Below, in pieces: positions 13,847 to 21,585 of a stretch of 21,585 nt of DNA. Source of the DNA: an uncultured Oscillospiraceae bacterium. GTDB taxonomy: Bacteria > Bacillota > Clostridia > Oscillospirales > Oscillospiraceae. The notes below the pieces were generated by a model. The model worked only from the letters and a program-made list of their open reading frames with translations. It did no database searches and was not told where the DNA came from. Each line of letters starts with the position of its first letter. The first letter of the stretch is position 1. The stretch lies in NCBI GenBank assembly GCA_934668295.1, contig CAKUND010000014.1:1-21585 (forward strand). The letters run 5' to 3'. Position numbers and translations under genes: made by a program.

Positions 13847-15211
13847 TTACAGGCCGGGGAAACCGCCCAGGCCTCCCATGCCGCCGAGCTTGCCCATGCG
13901 CTTCATCTTGCGCGAGGCGCCGGGGCCGGAGAACTGCTTCATCATCTGATTCATCATGTCAAACTGCTTAAGCAGCTTGTTGATGTCCTCGACCTTCACG
14001 CCGGAGCCGAGCGCGATGCGGCGCTTGCGGCTGGAGTTGAGTACGGACGGATTCTCGCGCTCGTACGGCGTCATGGACTGGATGATGGCGGCGGTGCGGG
14101 CCATGGCCTTTTCGTCGACCTGCGCGCCCTTGAGTGCGCCGGCGTTCATGCCGGGCATCATGGCCGCGATCTCGTCGAGCGAGCCCATATTTTTCAGCTG
14201 CGAGAGCTGATCGTAGAAATCGGAAAGGGTGAATTTATTGCTCTTGAGCTTCTGCTCGAGCTCGGCGGCCTTCTTCGCGTCGAACGCGGCCTCCGCCTTT
14301 TCGATCAGCGTGAGCATATCGCCCATGCCGAGAATGCGCGAGGCCATGCGGCCGGGGTGGAAGGGCTCGATCTGGTCGAGCTTTTCGCCGGTGCCGATGA
14401 ATTTGATGGGCTTGCCGGTCACGGCCTTGATGGAGAGCGCTGCGCCGCCTCTTGCGTCGCCGTCAAGCTTGGAGAGCATGACGCCGGTGATATCGAGATA
14501 TTCGTCAAAGGTCTTGGCCGCGCTGACGGCGTCCTGACCGGTCATCGCGTCGACCACGAGCAGAATCTCATCCGGGTTGACCGCGGCCTTGACGGCCTTC
14601 AGCTCGTCCATGAGCGCTTCGTCGACGTGCAGGCGGCCTGCTGTGTCGAGGAAGACCATGTCGTTGCCGTGGCGCACAGCGTGGGCGACGGCGGCCTTTG
14701 CGATGTCGACGGGGTTTGTCTGGCCCATTTCAAAAACGGGGATCCCAAGCTGTCCGCCGACGACCTGCAGCTGCTTGATGGCGGCGGGGCGGTAAATGTC
14801 GCAGGCCGCGAGCAGCGGATTTTTGTTCTGCTTTTTAAACAGGCCCGCGAGCTTCGCACCGTTGGTCGTCTTGCCTGCGCCCTGCAGGCCGACCAGCATG
14901 ACGACGGTCGGCGGCTGGGAGGCGATCTTGATCTTCTGGTTTTCACTGCCCATGAGCGCGGTCAGTTCTTCGTTGACGATCTTGACGATCATCTGCGCGG
15001 GCGTGAGGCTTTCGAGCACGTCCGTGCCGACGCAGCGCTCGGTCGTCCGTTTGATGAAGTCCTTGACGACCTTGTAGTTGACGTCGGCCTCCAGCAGCGC
15101 CAGACGGATCTCGCGCATGGATTCCTTGACGTCGGCTTCAGACAGGCGGCCCTTGCCGCGCAGCCTTTTGAACGCGTTCGAGAGCTTTTCGGTTAAGCCT
15201 TCAAATGCCAT
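13847..15211 (-). CDS. ffh: Signal recognition particle protein Ffh
   Basis: A 454-residue SRP54 GTPase. The N domain covers residues 1 to about 90. The G domain has G1 GLQGAGKTT (108-116), the DTAGR motif and SKLDGDARGGAAL. The M domain carries the RNA-binding SRKRRIALGSG segment and a methionine-rich helix (FDMMNQMMKQF). The C-terminus is a Gly-rich tail (KLGGMGGLGG). It binds SRP RNA and signal sequences of nascent membrane and secreted proteins and docks with FtsY. Its start is separated from the ylxM stop by only 3 bases, and its ribosome site (AAGGAG) lies within the end of ylxM. No SRP RNA gene was recognised in the window. Confidence 0.98.
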   Translation of the reverse strand: MAFEGLTEKLSNAFKRLRGKGRLSEADVKESMREIRLALLEADVNYKVVKDFIKRTTERCVGTDVLESLTPAQMIVKIVNEELTALMGSENQKIKIASQPPTVVMLVGLQGAGKTTNGAKLAGLFKKQNKNPLLAACDIYRPAAIKQLQVVGGQLGIPVFEMGQTNPVDIAKAAVAHAVRHGNDMVFLDTAGRLHVDEALMDELKAVKAAVNPDEILLVVDAMTGQDAVSAAKTFDEYLDITGVMLSKLDGDARGGAALSIKAVTGKPIKFIGTGEKLDQIEPFHPGRMASRILGMGDMLTLIEKAEAAFDAKKAAELEQKLKSNKFTLSDFYDQLSQLKNMGSLDEIAAMMPGMNAGALKGAQVDEKAMARTAAIIQSMTPYERENPSVLNSSRKRRIALGSGVKVEDINKLLKQFDMMNQMMKQFSGPGASRKMKRMGKLGGMGGLGGFPGL

Positions 15212-15214
15212 GTG

Positions 15215-15559
15215 TTACTCCTTTATCTCCTGCACGGCGCGCAGGATCGCGCCGGCCTGCGGTGCGGCCTCCGGGATGGAGGCGAGCGTCTGCGCATGCT
15301 GTGTGATCGCCTCCAGCGCCTTTTGCAGCCGCCGGTCGCGCGCGATGCAGCCGAGCGCGCGTTCGTAGCCCTCGAGCAGCTCCCCGGCGCGGGCAAGCGT
15401 ATCGTGGACGCCCTGCCGGCTGATCCCGGCGGCGGATGCGATCTCGCTGAGAGAATAGTCCTGATTATAATAGAGGTCGAACAGTTCGCGCTGCTTTTCG
15501 GTCAGCAGCTCGCCGTAATAGTCGTACAGCAGCGTCATGGTGAGCGCATCGGACCGCAT
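15215..15559 (-). CDS. ylxM: YlxM/p13-type helix-turn-helix protein (UPF0122)
   Basis: A 114-residue sigma-70 region-4-like HTH protein. The N-terminus resembles other YlxM proteins (MTLLYDYYGELLTEKQRELFDLYYNQDYSLSEIA), followed by the recognition helix in ISRQGVHDTLARAGELLEGYE. Members are almost always encoded directly before ffh and can stimulate SRP GTPase activity, as reported in streptococci; this is family knowledge, not seen here. The 3-base gap to ffh implies coupled translation. The start is the ATG at 15559, downstream of a near-consensus promoter; no strong Shine-Dalgarno was seen just upstream. Confidence 0.95.
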   Translation of the reverse strand: MRSDALTMTLLYDYYGELLTEKQRELFDLYYNQDYSLSEIASAAGISRQGVHDTLARAGELLEGYERALGCIARDRRLQKALEAITQHAQTLASIPEAAPQAGAILRAVQEIKE

Positions 15560-15590
15560 GACAAGACCCCCAGATCAATCGTTCCGGTAT

Positions 15591-15619
15591 ACTATACAGG
15601 ATTTTATCGCTGCTGTCAA
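15591..15619 (-). promoter_or_regulatory. Near-consensus promoter of the ylxM-ffh-rpsP-khpA operon
   Basis: On the minus strand a perfect TTGACA (15619-15614) is followed after exactly 17 bases by TATAGT (15596-15591), about 30 bases before the ylxM ATG. A constitutively strong promoter is expected for SRP and ribosomal genes. Confidence 0.9.
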
Positions 15620-15637
15620 GTGTTTTTCCTTGACAGC
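15612..15637. repeat. 9-bp inverted repeat containing the ylxM -35 box
   Basis: GCTGTCAAG (15612-15620) and CTTGACAGC (15629-15637) are exact reverse complements with an 8-base spacer. One arm carries the -35 hexamer of the ylxM promoter. The other carries TTGACA pointing the opposite way, but no -10 box is visible 15-18 bases downstream of it, so a divergent promoter is not supported. Confidence 0.6.
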
Positions 15638-15780
15638 ACTTTAAAAATGATGCTCTTTGCAGCAAGTCCAAGCATTCCCGGCGAGCCCAGCAAAGCGGTT
15701 CGACGGGAAAGAGGGGGAACGGGCTCAGAGGATAAGAGGCTTCGCGCATAGCGCAGAAAATATTTCTCCTTCGTGCACTC

Positions 15781-15809
15781 TTTACTTTTTTTGCACTTCA
15801 TGTTAACAT
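15781..15809 (+). promoter_or_regulatory. Probable promoter of the SLH glycosidase gene
   Basis: TTTACT (15781-15786) is followed after 17 bases by TAACAT (15804-15809), with TGT just before the -10 giving an extended -10 element. It lies about 55 bases upstream of the ATG, in the only A/T-rich stretch there. Both hexamers deviate from consensus, so confidence is moderate. Confidence 0.45.
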
Positions 15810-15862
15810 AATGCGTATCCCCTCACATTCCCCATTTTTCCCTGAAAGGAGACTTCAGAATC

Positions 15863-18151
15863 ATGAAACACAAGCTGAAGCGGATCGCCGCGTCGGTGCT
15901 GACGCTGGCGCTGTTGGCCGTGCCGGCGCTGGCTGCGGCAGAGACAGTCGGAAGCAGCTCTTTGAATGTGGCGAACAACACGGTCTATACATACAGTACC
16001 CAGAGCGTCACCTCCGATTCCGGCAAGCAGACGAATCTGCATGAAAACATCTTTACCTATAAAAAAGAGGCACAGGTGCGCCCCGTCGTCGCCTTCGGCA
16101 CGACGCTCTACGGCACCAGCCCCATGAACAAGACCATCAAGACGCTCGAGGAGCAGGGCTACAGCATGGTCGCGGGGATCAACGGCTCGTTCTTCGACCG
16201 GTCGACCGGCATCCCCTACGGCATTGTCGTCACGAACAGCATCCTGCGCTCGGGCGGCTCGGCCAATGCGGTCGGCTTCCTGGCCGACGGCTCGGCGCTC
16301 ATCGGCGACCCGGCAGTCACTGTTACGCTCGATTACGGCGGCGATGTGCCGCTGCTGCTCAACTATAATAAAGCCATGACAACGCAGAACGGCGTGCTCC
16401 TGTATTCACGGGACTACGACACCCGTACCAAGAATACCATCGAGGGCTATCACGTTATCGTCCGCCCGGTCGGCTCGCGTGCGGCGGAGCTGCGGCTGGG
16501 ACAGACGCTGACCGTCGAAGTCATCGGCATGGTCGAGGATACGAAGTCCTGCTCCATCCCGGAGGACAGCTTCCTGCTCGCCATCGCGAACGACACTGTG
16601 TATAAAAGCGCGCTCACCGCGCTTGAGAGCATGGTCATGGGCCAGCAGATGACGCTGCAGGTCACCTGTGCCTCCGGCTGGGAGAATGTGACCTCCGCCT
16701 GCGGCGGCGGCGACATGCTGGTAGAAAACGGGCAGGTCTGCACGGACTTCACGCTCGATTCCGCAAAGAAAATGGCGGCGCGCACGGCCATCGGCGTTGC
16801 GCGCGACGGCTCGCTCGTGCTGTATACCTGCGATGAGGCGGGCAATTCCGACGGTCTGACGCTTGCGCAGCTGGCCGAGCGGATGCTTGCGCTCGGCTGT
16901 CAGACGGCGCTGAATCTCGACGGCGGCGGCTCGACGGCGGCGGGCGTCACCTATCCCGGCTACGCCTCCGGCGCGACGGCAAACGTGCCGTCCGACGGCA
17001 AGCTGCGCGAATGCGCGAACTTCATCTTCCTCGTCCGCCAGAAGCAGGACGCGGAGAACGCCTCAAAGCTGTATCTGTATCCCTTCGGCGGCTATGCGCT
17101 GCCCGGGGCCAGGATCACCATGGCCGTCAAGGCGGCCGACAGCAGCTTTATGGCGGCTGCCGTTCCGACGAACGTGACCTTCGGCGGCACGAATGTCACG
17201 CAGACCTCCGGCAGCACGGTCACGGTCGAGCCCGGCGCGAGAGGCGCGGCGACCGTCACAGCGACGGCAGGCGGCCTGCGCGCGATGGCGGAGTTTGCGA
17301 TCCCCGACGCGCCGACCTCCATCACCATCAAGCATGAGGGCAAGAACACGCCGCTGACCACGCTGCGCGTAGCGGGCGGAAGCACGACGGATCTGACGGC
17401 GACGGCATGGTACTACGGCAATCAGGTCTATTCCGTCGACGAGAGCTTCACCTGGGCTGTGTCGGACGGGATTGGTGAGATCAGTGAAAGCGGCGTCTTC
17501 ACCGCCGCGAAGACCGGCACGGAGCTGACCGGCACGATCACTGCCTCCTATGGCGAAACGTCGTTCACGCTCAAGGTCACGGTCGGCTCGTCGCAGCCGT
17601 TTGCCGACACAAAGGGCCACTGGGCCGAAAGCTATATCACAGACCTCTATTACGCGGGCACGCTGCAGGGCTCGACGAAGGACGGCAAGCTCTATTACCG
17701 CCCCGACGCAAGTATGACGCGGCAGGAGTTCATCGTCGCCATGATGCGCTATCTCGGTACGGATCTGAGCGCGTATCAGAGCGTTTCGCTCCCGTTTGCC
17801 GACAGCGGCTCGATTGCCGACTGGGCGAAGTCCGCGATGCAGGCGGCGTATTCGCTCGGCTATCTCACGGGCTCGAAGACAAACGATCAGCTTCTGGCCA
17901 AGCCCGGCGCGACGATCTCGAGGCAGGAGGCCATGACGATCCTCTCGCGCACGAGGAAGTTCCCCGAGGCCGATCTCAACACGCTCTCTGCCTTCTCCGA
18001 CAGCGGCAAGATCGCCGACTGGGCAAAGACCGCGCTTGCGCAGATGGCCCAGCAGAAGATCATCAGCGGCTCGAAGGGCAAGCTGAACCCCACCGGCAAG
18101 GTCACGCGCGCGGAGGTCGCAAAAATGCTCTACATGCTCTCGGAGCTGTAA
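15863..18151 (+). CDS. Secreted NAGPA-type phosphodiester glycosidase with three SLH modules
   Basis: A 762-residue cell-surface protein. The signal peptide (1 to about 26) ends ALAAA. A phosphodiester glycosidase (NAGPA/DUF2233) domain spans about 75-395, with INGSFFD (106-112), ARTAIGVA (R307) and the hallmark NLDGGGSTA (D353-G356). Ig-like regions follow, about 400-480 and 485-577. Three SLH modules occupy about 579-762, opening with PFADTKGHW, PFADSGSIADW and AFSDSGKIADW, and carrying TRQE, SRQE and TRAE motifs. NAGPA domains hydrolyse sugar-1-phosphodiester links; SLH modules bind a secondary cell-wall polymer, so this enzyme is probably held on the wall where it may act on glycopolymers or teichoic-acid-like phosphodiesters (inference). 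Start chosen after AAAGGAGA. The gene stands alone between a promoter and a terminator. Confidence 0.92.
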   Translation: MKHKLKRIAASVLTLALLAVPALAAAETVGSSSLNVANNTVYTYSTQSVTSDSGKQTNLHENIFTYKKEAQVRPVVAFGTTLYGTSPMNKTIKTLEEQGYSMVAGINGSFFDRSTGIPYGIVVTNSILRSGGSANAVGFLADGSALIGDPAVTVTLDYGGDVPLLLNYNKAMTTQNGVLLYSRDYDTRTKNTIEGYHVIVRPVGSRAAELRLGQTLTVEVIGMVEDTKSCSIPEDSFLLAIANDTVYKSALTALESMVMGQQMTLQVTCASGWENVTSACGGGDMLVENGQVCTDFTLDSAKKMAARTAIGVARDGSLVLYTCDEAGNSDGLTLAQLAERMLALGCQTALNLDGGGSTAAGVTYPGYASGATANVPSDGKLRECANFIFLVRQKQDAENASKLYLYPFGGYALPGARITMAVKAADSSFMAAAVPTNVTFGGTNVTQTSGSTVTVEPGARGAATVTATAGGLRAMAEFAIPDAPTSITIKHEGKNTPLTTLRVAGGSTTDLTATAWYYGNQVYSVDESFTWAVSDGIGEISESGVFTAAKTGTELTGTITASYGETSFTLKVTVGSSQPFADTKGHWAESYITDLYYAGTLQGSTKDGKLYYRPDASMTRQEFIVAMMRYLGTDLSAYQSVSLPFADSGSIADWAKSAMQAAYSLGYLTGSKTNDQLLAKPGATISRQEAMTILSRTRKFPEADLNTLSAFSDSGKIADWAKTALAQMAQQKIISGSKGKLNPTGKVTRAEVAKMLYMLSEL

Positions 18152-18163
18152 GCCCGGAGCTTT

Positions 18164-18208
18164 TATACAGGCACGTTGTATATATACAGCGCGCCTGTAT
18201 ATTTTTTT
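18164..18208 (+). terminator. Rho-independent terminator of the SLH glycosidase gene
   Basis: TATACAGGC (18164-18172) pairs perfectly with GCCTGTATA (18193-18201). The interior continues as CGTTGTATA/TATACAGCG with one G-T wobble, and a run of seven T follows (18202-18208). It starts 12 bases after the stop codon. Confidence 0.92.
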
Positions 18209-18327
18209 GACGTGTGGAAGTGCGGAGCTCCCGCACAAAATGATGGAATCTAGGGAGAATTGTGCAAACTGCCGCTTTTGCGGACGCTTGTACCGATAGA
18301 GTTGTATGCTTTTTTATTCATTTTTGC

Positions 18328-18355
18328 TTGACAATATGCAATTCACGCGTATAAT
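18328..18355 (+). promoter_or_regulatory. Sigma-A promoter of the amino-acid ABC operon
   Basis: Consensus TTGACA (18328-18333) and TATAAT (18350-18355) with a 16-base spacer, about 55 bases before the lipoprotein ATG. The leader is too short for a known riboswitch or T-box and none was recognised. Confidence 0.9.
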
Positions 18356-18410
18356 TATGAGCATACAAAACAACATAGCCGACGCAAAACGCGTCACAGG
18401 AGGAACTGAA

Positions 18411-19187
18411 ATGAAAAAGTATCTTGCACTGCTGCTTGCAGCCATTCTGGCGCTGAGCCTCGCGGCCTGCGCTTCCACCGCAAAGACCGAAGAAACCGCT
18501 TCTGCTTCCGGGAAGCTGACCATGGCGACCGAAGCGACCTTCCCGCCGTATGAATACTATGACGGCGACGCCATCGTTGGCATCGACGTGGAGGTCGCAC
18601 AGGCCATCGCCGACAAGCTCGGCATGGAGCTGGAGGTCACCGATATCGCGTTCGACTCCATCATCCCCGGCGTGCAGACCGGCAAGTATGACATGGGCAT
18701 GGCCGGCATGACCGTGACCGACGAGCGTAAGGAGCAGGTCAACTTCTCCGACTCCTACGCCACGGGCGTGCAGGTCGTCATCGTCAAGGACGACAGCCCC
18801 ATCACCTCGGTCGACGATCTGTTCGCGGACGGCGCCAGCACCGTCGTCGGCACGCAGGCAGGCACCACGGGCTTTATCTATGCCACGTCCGACATTGAAG
18901 ACGCCGGTCTCGGCACCGTCAAGTCCTTCGGCAAGACGACCGACGCCGTCGAAGCGCTGAAGAACGGTCAGGTCGACTGCGTCATCCTCGACAACGAGCC
19001 TGCAAAGGCGCTGGTCGCGGCCAACGAGGGCCTGCACATCCTCGACACCGAATACGCCGTTGAGGACTATGCCATCGCCATTGCCAAGGAAAATACCGAC
19101 CTTCTCGAGAAGGTCAACAAGGCCCTGTCCGAGCTGACTGCCGACGGCACGCTGCAGTCCATCGTTGACAAGTACATCGGCAAGTAA
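18411..19187 (+). CDS. Polar amino-acid ABC importer, lipoprotein substrate-binding protein
   Basis: A 258-residue family-3 extracellular solute-binding protein. The ATG at 18411 follows AGGAGG by 7 bases; an in-frame ATG further upstream lies before the promoter and is rejected. A lipoprotein signal (MKKYLALLLAAILALSLAAC) places the lipidated cysteine at residue 20, anchoring it to the outer face of the membrane. The mature part shows the family pattern: ATEATFPPYEYYD, VGIDVEVAQAIADKLGMELEV, and GMTVTDERKEQVNFSDSY with the conserved arginine that contacts amino-acid carboxylates. A second lobe follows, with GTQAGTTG and a hinge back near DNEPAKALV. It hands the ligand to the permease encoded downstream. 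The exact amino acid cannot be read from sequence. Confidence 0.95.
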   Translation: MKKYLALLLAAILALSLAACASTAKTEETASASGKLTMATEATFPPYEYYDGDAIVGIDVEVAQAIADKLGMELEVTDIAFDSIIPGVQTGKYDMGMAGMTVTDERKEQVNFSDSYATGVQVVIVKDDSPITSVDDLFADGASTVVGTQAGTTGFIYATSDIEDAGLGTVKSFGKTTDAVEALKNGQVDCVILDNEPAKALVAANEGLHILDTEYAVEDYAIAIAKENTDLLEKVNKALSELTADGTLQSIVDKYIGK

Positions 19188-19213
19188 TATCATTCATACA
19201 GGATCTTCGCAAC

Positions 19214-19236
19214 GGGACGGAGCGATGCTCCGCCCC
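19214..19236 (+). promoter_or_regulatory. Intercistronic hairpin between binding protein and permease genes
   Basis: GGGACGGAGC (19214-19223) and GCTCCGCCCC (19227-19236) pair with one mismatch and a 3-base loop, without a T-run. Such hairpins often protect upstream mRNA or reduce read-through, giving more binding protein than permease; the role here is inferred. Confidence 0.5.
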
Positions 19237-19284
19237 GCTGCTTCGTGCCATACGACTTTATAGAAAAGAGGGAGCGCTTCGCCC

Positions 19285-20025
19285 ATGACAGAATGGTTTC
19301 GGACATGGATCGCAAAGGTCGCAAAGGACTTTGTCACCTGCTTCATCACCAAGGATCGCTGGAAATATATCGTAAAGGGTCTGGGCAACACGCTCCAGAT
19401 CGCACTGGCTGCCGTGCTGCTGGGCATCCTGATCGGCACGATCGTCGCCATCATCCGCTCGACGCATGACAAGACGCACGAGACGATGCGTCCCGGCCTC
19501 GGCCGGACGCTTCTGAACATTGCCGACTGGCTGTGCAAGGTCTATCTGACCGTCATTCGCGGTACGCCTGCGATGATCCAGATCCTCATCATGTTCTTCG
19601 TCGTCTTCTCCACCGCGCGCAACGGTACGCCCGTTGCCATGCTGACGTTCGGCATCAACTCCGGCGCTTACGTCGCAGAGATCATCCGCGGCGGCATCAT
19701 GGCCGTCGACGAGGGACAGAACGAGGCGGGCCGCTCGCTGGGGCTCAACTTTGCGCAGACGATGCTCTATATCATCATCCCGCAGGCGCTCAAAAACGTG
19801 CTGCCTGCGCTGGCAAACGAATTTATCGTGCTGCTGAAGGAAACGTCCGTCGCCTGCTATGTGGCTGTCAACGATCTGACCAAGGGCGGCGAGATCATCC
19901 GCTCGCAGACGTACATTCAGGCCATGCCGCTGCTGATCGTCGCGGTGCTGTATCTCATCATGGTCGTGTTCTTCTCGCATCTGGTAAGCAAGCTGGAAAG
20001 GAGGCTGCGCAGCAGTGACCACTGA
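19285..20025 (+). CDS. Polar amino-acid ABC importer, permease (HisM/GlnP family)
   Basis: A 246-residue inner-membrane permease. After a short amphipathic start come the family-typical [22 protein letters not shown] helix, then [23 protein letters not shown], an EAA coupling loop ([23 protein letters not shown]147 onward) that docks to the ATPase, and a last helix near 215-240. Length and order match HisM-type permeases. The start at 19285 follows a GAGGGAG ribosome site. The end overlaps the ATPase gene by 11 bases. Only one permease gene is present, so the transporter is probably a permease homodimer (inference). Confidence 0.95.
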   Translation: MTEWFRTWIAKVAKDFVTCFITKDRWKYIVKGLGNTLQIALAAVLLGILIGTIVAIIRSTHDKTHETMRPGLGRTLLNIADWLCKVYLTVIRGTPAMIQILIMFFVVFSTARNGTPVAMLTFGINSGAYVAEIIRGGIMAVDEGQNEAGRSLGLNFAQTMLYIIIPQALKNVLPALANEFIVLLKETSVACYVAVNDLTKGGEIIRSQTYIQAMPLLIVAVLYLIMVVFFSHLVSKLERRLRSSDH

Positions 20026-20761
20026 CGTTCTGATTCAGGTCCATGACCTGAAAAAGCATTTTACCGGCGCGTCGCCCATCAAGGCGCTCGACGGCGTTTC
20101 GGTCGATATCAAGAAGGGCGAGGTCGTTGTTGTGATCGGCCCGTCCGGCTCCGGCAAGTCCACGTTCCTGCGGTGTCTCAATCTGCTGGAGATCCCGACA
20201 GACGGGCAGATCCTGTTTAACGGCGTCGATATCACCGACAGGAGCTGCAACATCAACCTCCACCGGCAGAAGATGGGCATGGTGTTCCAGCATTTCAATC
20301 TTTTCCCGCATATGACCATCCTGCGCAATATGACTCTTGCGCCCGTCAAGCTCCTGCATAAGCCGCAGGAGGAGGCGGATGCGCAGGCGCTGAAGCTGCT
20401 GCAGCGCGTCGGCCTCGGCGATCGCGGCGGCGCATACCCCGCGCAGCTGTCCGGCGGACAGAAGCAGCGCGTGGCCATTGTCCGCGCGCTTATGATGGAG
20501 CCGGAGGTCATGCTCTTTGACGAGCCGACGAGCGCGCTCGACCCGGAGATGGTCGGCGAGGTTCTGGAGGTCATGAAGGAGCTGGCACACGACGGCATGA
20601 CGATGGTCGTCGTCACGCACGAGATGGGCTTTGCCCGCGAGGTCGGCAGCCGCGTGCTGTTCATGGCTGATGGCAAGCTCGTTGAGCAGGGAAGCCCCGA
20701 GCAGATCTTCGAGCACCCCCAGAATCCCCGCCTGCAGGATTTTCTGGGAAAGGTCCTATAA
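20015..20761 (+). CDS. Polar amino-acid ABC importer, ATP-binding protein (GlnQ/HisP family)
   Basis: A 248-residue ATPase of normal GlnQ length. Walker [10 protein letters not shown] (42-50), signature LSGGQ (145-149), Walker B LFDEP (D169, E170) and switch H202 (VVTHEMGFA) are all intact, and Q-loop [10 protein letters not shown] is present. The family's usual VAIARAL after the signature is VAIVRAL here, a mild change. The start is GTG at 20015, preceded by AAAGGAGG (19997-20004) and overlapping the permease stop by 11 bases. It is the last gene of the operon. Confidence 0.96.
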   Translation: MTTDVLIQVHDLKKHFTGASPIKALDGVSVDIKKGEVVVVIGPSGSGKSTFLRCLNLLEIPTDGQILFNGVDITDRSCNINLHRQKMGMVFQHFNLFPHMTILRNMTLAPVKLLHKPQEEADAQALKLLQRVGLGDRGGAYPAQLSGGQKQRVAIVRALMMEPEVMLFDEPTSALDPEMVGEVLEVMKELAHDGMTMVVVTHEMGFAREVGSRVLFMADGKLVEQGSPEQIFEHPQNPRLQDFLGKVL

Positions 20762-20765
20762 AAGT

Positions 20766-20803
20766 CCGGCCTGCTGCAAGCTTTGTGCAGCGGGCCGGTG
20801 TTT
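20766..20803 (+). terminator. Hairpin after the amino-acid ABC operon
   Basis: CCGGCCTGCTGCA (20766-20778) and TGCAGCGGGCCGG (20786-20798) form a 13-bp stem with one G-T wobble. Only TGTTT follows, so termination is probably shared with the next hairpin. Four A residues just before the stem would also give it a T-run on the minus strand. Confidence 0.65.
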
Positions 20804-20807
20804 GACA

Positions 20808-20845
20808 GAAAAAACCGCCCGCCGGATCATCCGGCGGGCGGCGTT
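20808..20845. terminator. Bidirectional terminator between convergent ABC operons
   Basis: CCGCCCGCCGGAT (20815-20827) and ATCCGGCGGGCGG (20829-20841) form a very GC-rich stem. The minus strand leaves it through TTTTTT (20814-20809), serving the sugar ATPase gene that stops at 20860. The plus strand continues CGTTTTGCGTTTT. Confidence 0.85.
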
Positions 20846-20859
20846 TTGCGTTTTGGGAA

Positions 20860-21585
20860 TCAGAACAGGTTCTTCTCGGTTTCCTTGTCGAAGAAGTGCA
20901 TCAGCTCGGGCTTGAAGCTGTACTTCACGGGCTTGTGGCTGCCGTGGACAGCGTCGAGGTCGATGTCGGTCGTCGGGACGACGATGACGACGTCCTTGCC
21001 GTTGGAGTTGACGTGCAGATGCAGCTCGGAGCCCATCAGCTCGGAGACGTCGACCATGGCGTCGATGCCGTCCTGCGACAGATGGATGTGGACCGGGCGG
21101 ACGCCGGCAACGATGTCGACGGGAACCTTGTCCATCTTCTTGAGCGCCTCCTGCTTGTCGGCGGGCAGCTCGAAGTCCTTGCCCTGCACGGTCGCGACGT
21201 ACTTATCGCCCTTCTTGGACAGCGTCGCGTCAAAGAAGTTCATCTGCGGCGTGCCGATGAAGCCGGCGACAAAGAGGTTTGCCGGATGGTTGAAGACCTC
21301 CTGCGGGGTGCCGATCTGCTGGATGAAGCCGTCGCGCATGATGACGATGCGGTCGCCCAGCGTCATAGCCTCGACCTGGTCATGGGTGACGTAGATGAAG
21401 GTGGTGTCGATCTTCTCACGCAGCTTGATGATCTCGGCGCGCATCTGGTTGCGGAGCTTGGCGTCGAGGTTGGACAGCGGCTCGTCCATCAGGAAGACCT
21501 TCGGGTTCCGGACGATGGCGCGGCCGATGGCGACACGCTGGCGCTGGCCGCCGGACAGAGCCTTCGGCTTGCGGTTGAGGTACTG
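20860..21585 (-). CDS. Sugar ABC transporter ATP-binding protein, MalK/MsmX/UgpC type (C-terminal part)
   Basis: The frame is open to the window edge, giving 241 residues of a protein normally about 365-375 long; the N-terminus with Walker A lies outside. It begins just before the signature [14 protein letters not shown], then Walker B VFLMDEP, D-loop SNLDAKLR and switch histidine in [15 protein letters not shown]. The C-terminal OB-fold/TOBE regulatory region contains [19 protein letters not shown] and GVRPVHIHL. MsmX-type ATPases can energise several CUT1 sugar importers. No permease or binding-protein gene is visible next to it; upstream context is beyond the window. Confidence 0.95.
   Translation of the reverse strand, partial: QYLNRKPKALSGGQRQRVAIGRAIVRNPKVFLMDEPLSNLDAKLRNQMRAEIIKLREKIDTTFIYVTHDQVEAMTLGDRIVIMRDGFIQQIGTPQEVFNHPANLFVAGFIGTPQMNFFDATLSKKGDKYVATVQGKDFELPADKQEALKKMDKVPVDIVAGVRPVHIHLSQDGIDAMVDVSELMGSELHLHVNSNGKDVVIVVPTTDIDLDAVHGSHKPVKYSFKPELMHFFDKETEKNLF

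Larger units (their letters stand above)
15560..15862. other. 303-base intergenic region between divergent ylxM and the SLH glycosidase gene
   Basis: It holds the ylxM promoter and its inverted repeat at the left end and the probable plus-strand promoter at 15781-15809 at the right end. In the middle, two perfect 6-bp complementary pairs are interleaved. TTCCCG (15675-15680) pairs with CGGGAA (15704-15709), and GAGCCC (15683-15688) pairs with GGGCTC (15721-15726). A purine-rich run (GAGGGGGAA) follows. I see no coding gene I would support here. Confidence 0.5.

Noticed and set aside
13832..15196. A 454-codon plus-strand open frame opposite ffh
   Set aside because: It mirrors ffh almost exactly; ffh has every SRP54 motif, and the opposite frame has none.
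15616..15801. A 61-codon minus-strand small frame upstream of ylxM
   Set aside because: No ribosome site before its ATG, it runs into the ylxM promoter inverted repeat, and no family is recognised; a degraded gene remnant cannot be excluded.
17063..18238. A 391-codon minus-strand open frame opposite the SLH modules
   Set aside because: Arg-rich shadow frame crossing a clear terminator hairpin.
18306..18410. Upstream in-frame ATG for the amino-acid binding protein
   Set aside because: It lies before the TTGACA/TATAAT promoter; the ATG at 18411 has AGGAGG and starts a standard lipoprotein signal.

Overview
The window looks like a GC-rich Gram-positive member of the Clostridia, probably Oscillospiraceae-like. 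The signs are the ylxM-ffh-rpsP-khpA gene order, an S-layer-homology surface protein, lipoprotein-type solute-binding proteins without an outer membrane system, strong AGGAGG ribosome binding sites and sigma-A type TTGACA/TATAAT promoters. I cannot name the genus from sequence alone. No rRNA, tRNA, CRISPR array, phage or insertion sequence was recognised.

Layout. (1) 1-1861, plus: the end of an Fe3+/aminoethylphosphonate-type ABC permease and its ATPase, which carries an unusually large insertion. A terminator follows. (2) 2002-6100, plus: a MarR-type repressor gene with a good promoter and two tandem palindromic operators, translationally coupled to the two halves of a heterodimeric ABC exporter of the BmrC/BmrD (TM287/TM288) type. 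A bidirectional terminator separates it from the next block. (3) 6160-13063, minus: a two-gene operon of a 12-TM MMPL/RND transporter and a 1471-residue membrane-anchored GLUG-repeat surface protein. (4) 13279-15559, minus: khpA, rpsP, ffh and ylxM, the SRP/ribosome housekeeping cluster, with a near-consensus promoter upstream and stacked terminators downstream. (5) 15863-18151, plus: a secreted NAGPA-type phosphodiester glycosidase with three SLH modules. (6) 18411-20761, plus: a complete polar amino-acid ABC importer (lipoprotein, permease, ATPase) with its own promoter. (7) 20860-21585, minus: the C-terminal part of a MalK/MsmX-type sugar ABC ATPase running off the edge.

The most interesting part is block 3. 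The MMPL transporter and the GLUG protein overlap by 8 bases. The GLUG protein has a secreted beta-solenoid interrupted by a long helical and Gly/Ala-rich insert, then two transmembrane helices, then a C-terminal extracellular region that is a tandem duplication of about 210 residues. By sequence character this duplication resembles LppX/LolA-like carrier domains (inference). The transporter ends in six consecutive x-G-x-V/I tetrapeptides resembling bactofilin strands. Together they look like an uncharacterised envelope export module. The second most interesting item is the 544-residue ABC ATPase with about 115 extra residues between Q-loop and signature, where NBDs normally contact the permease.
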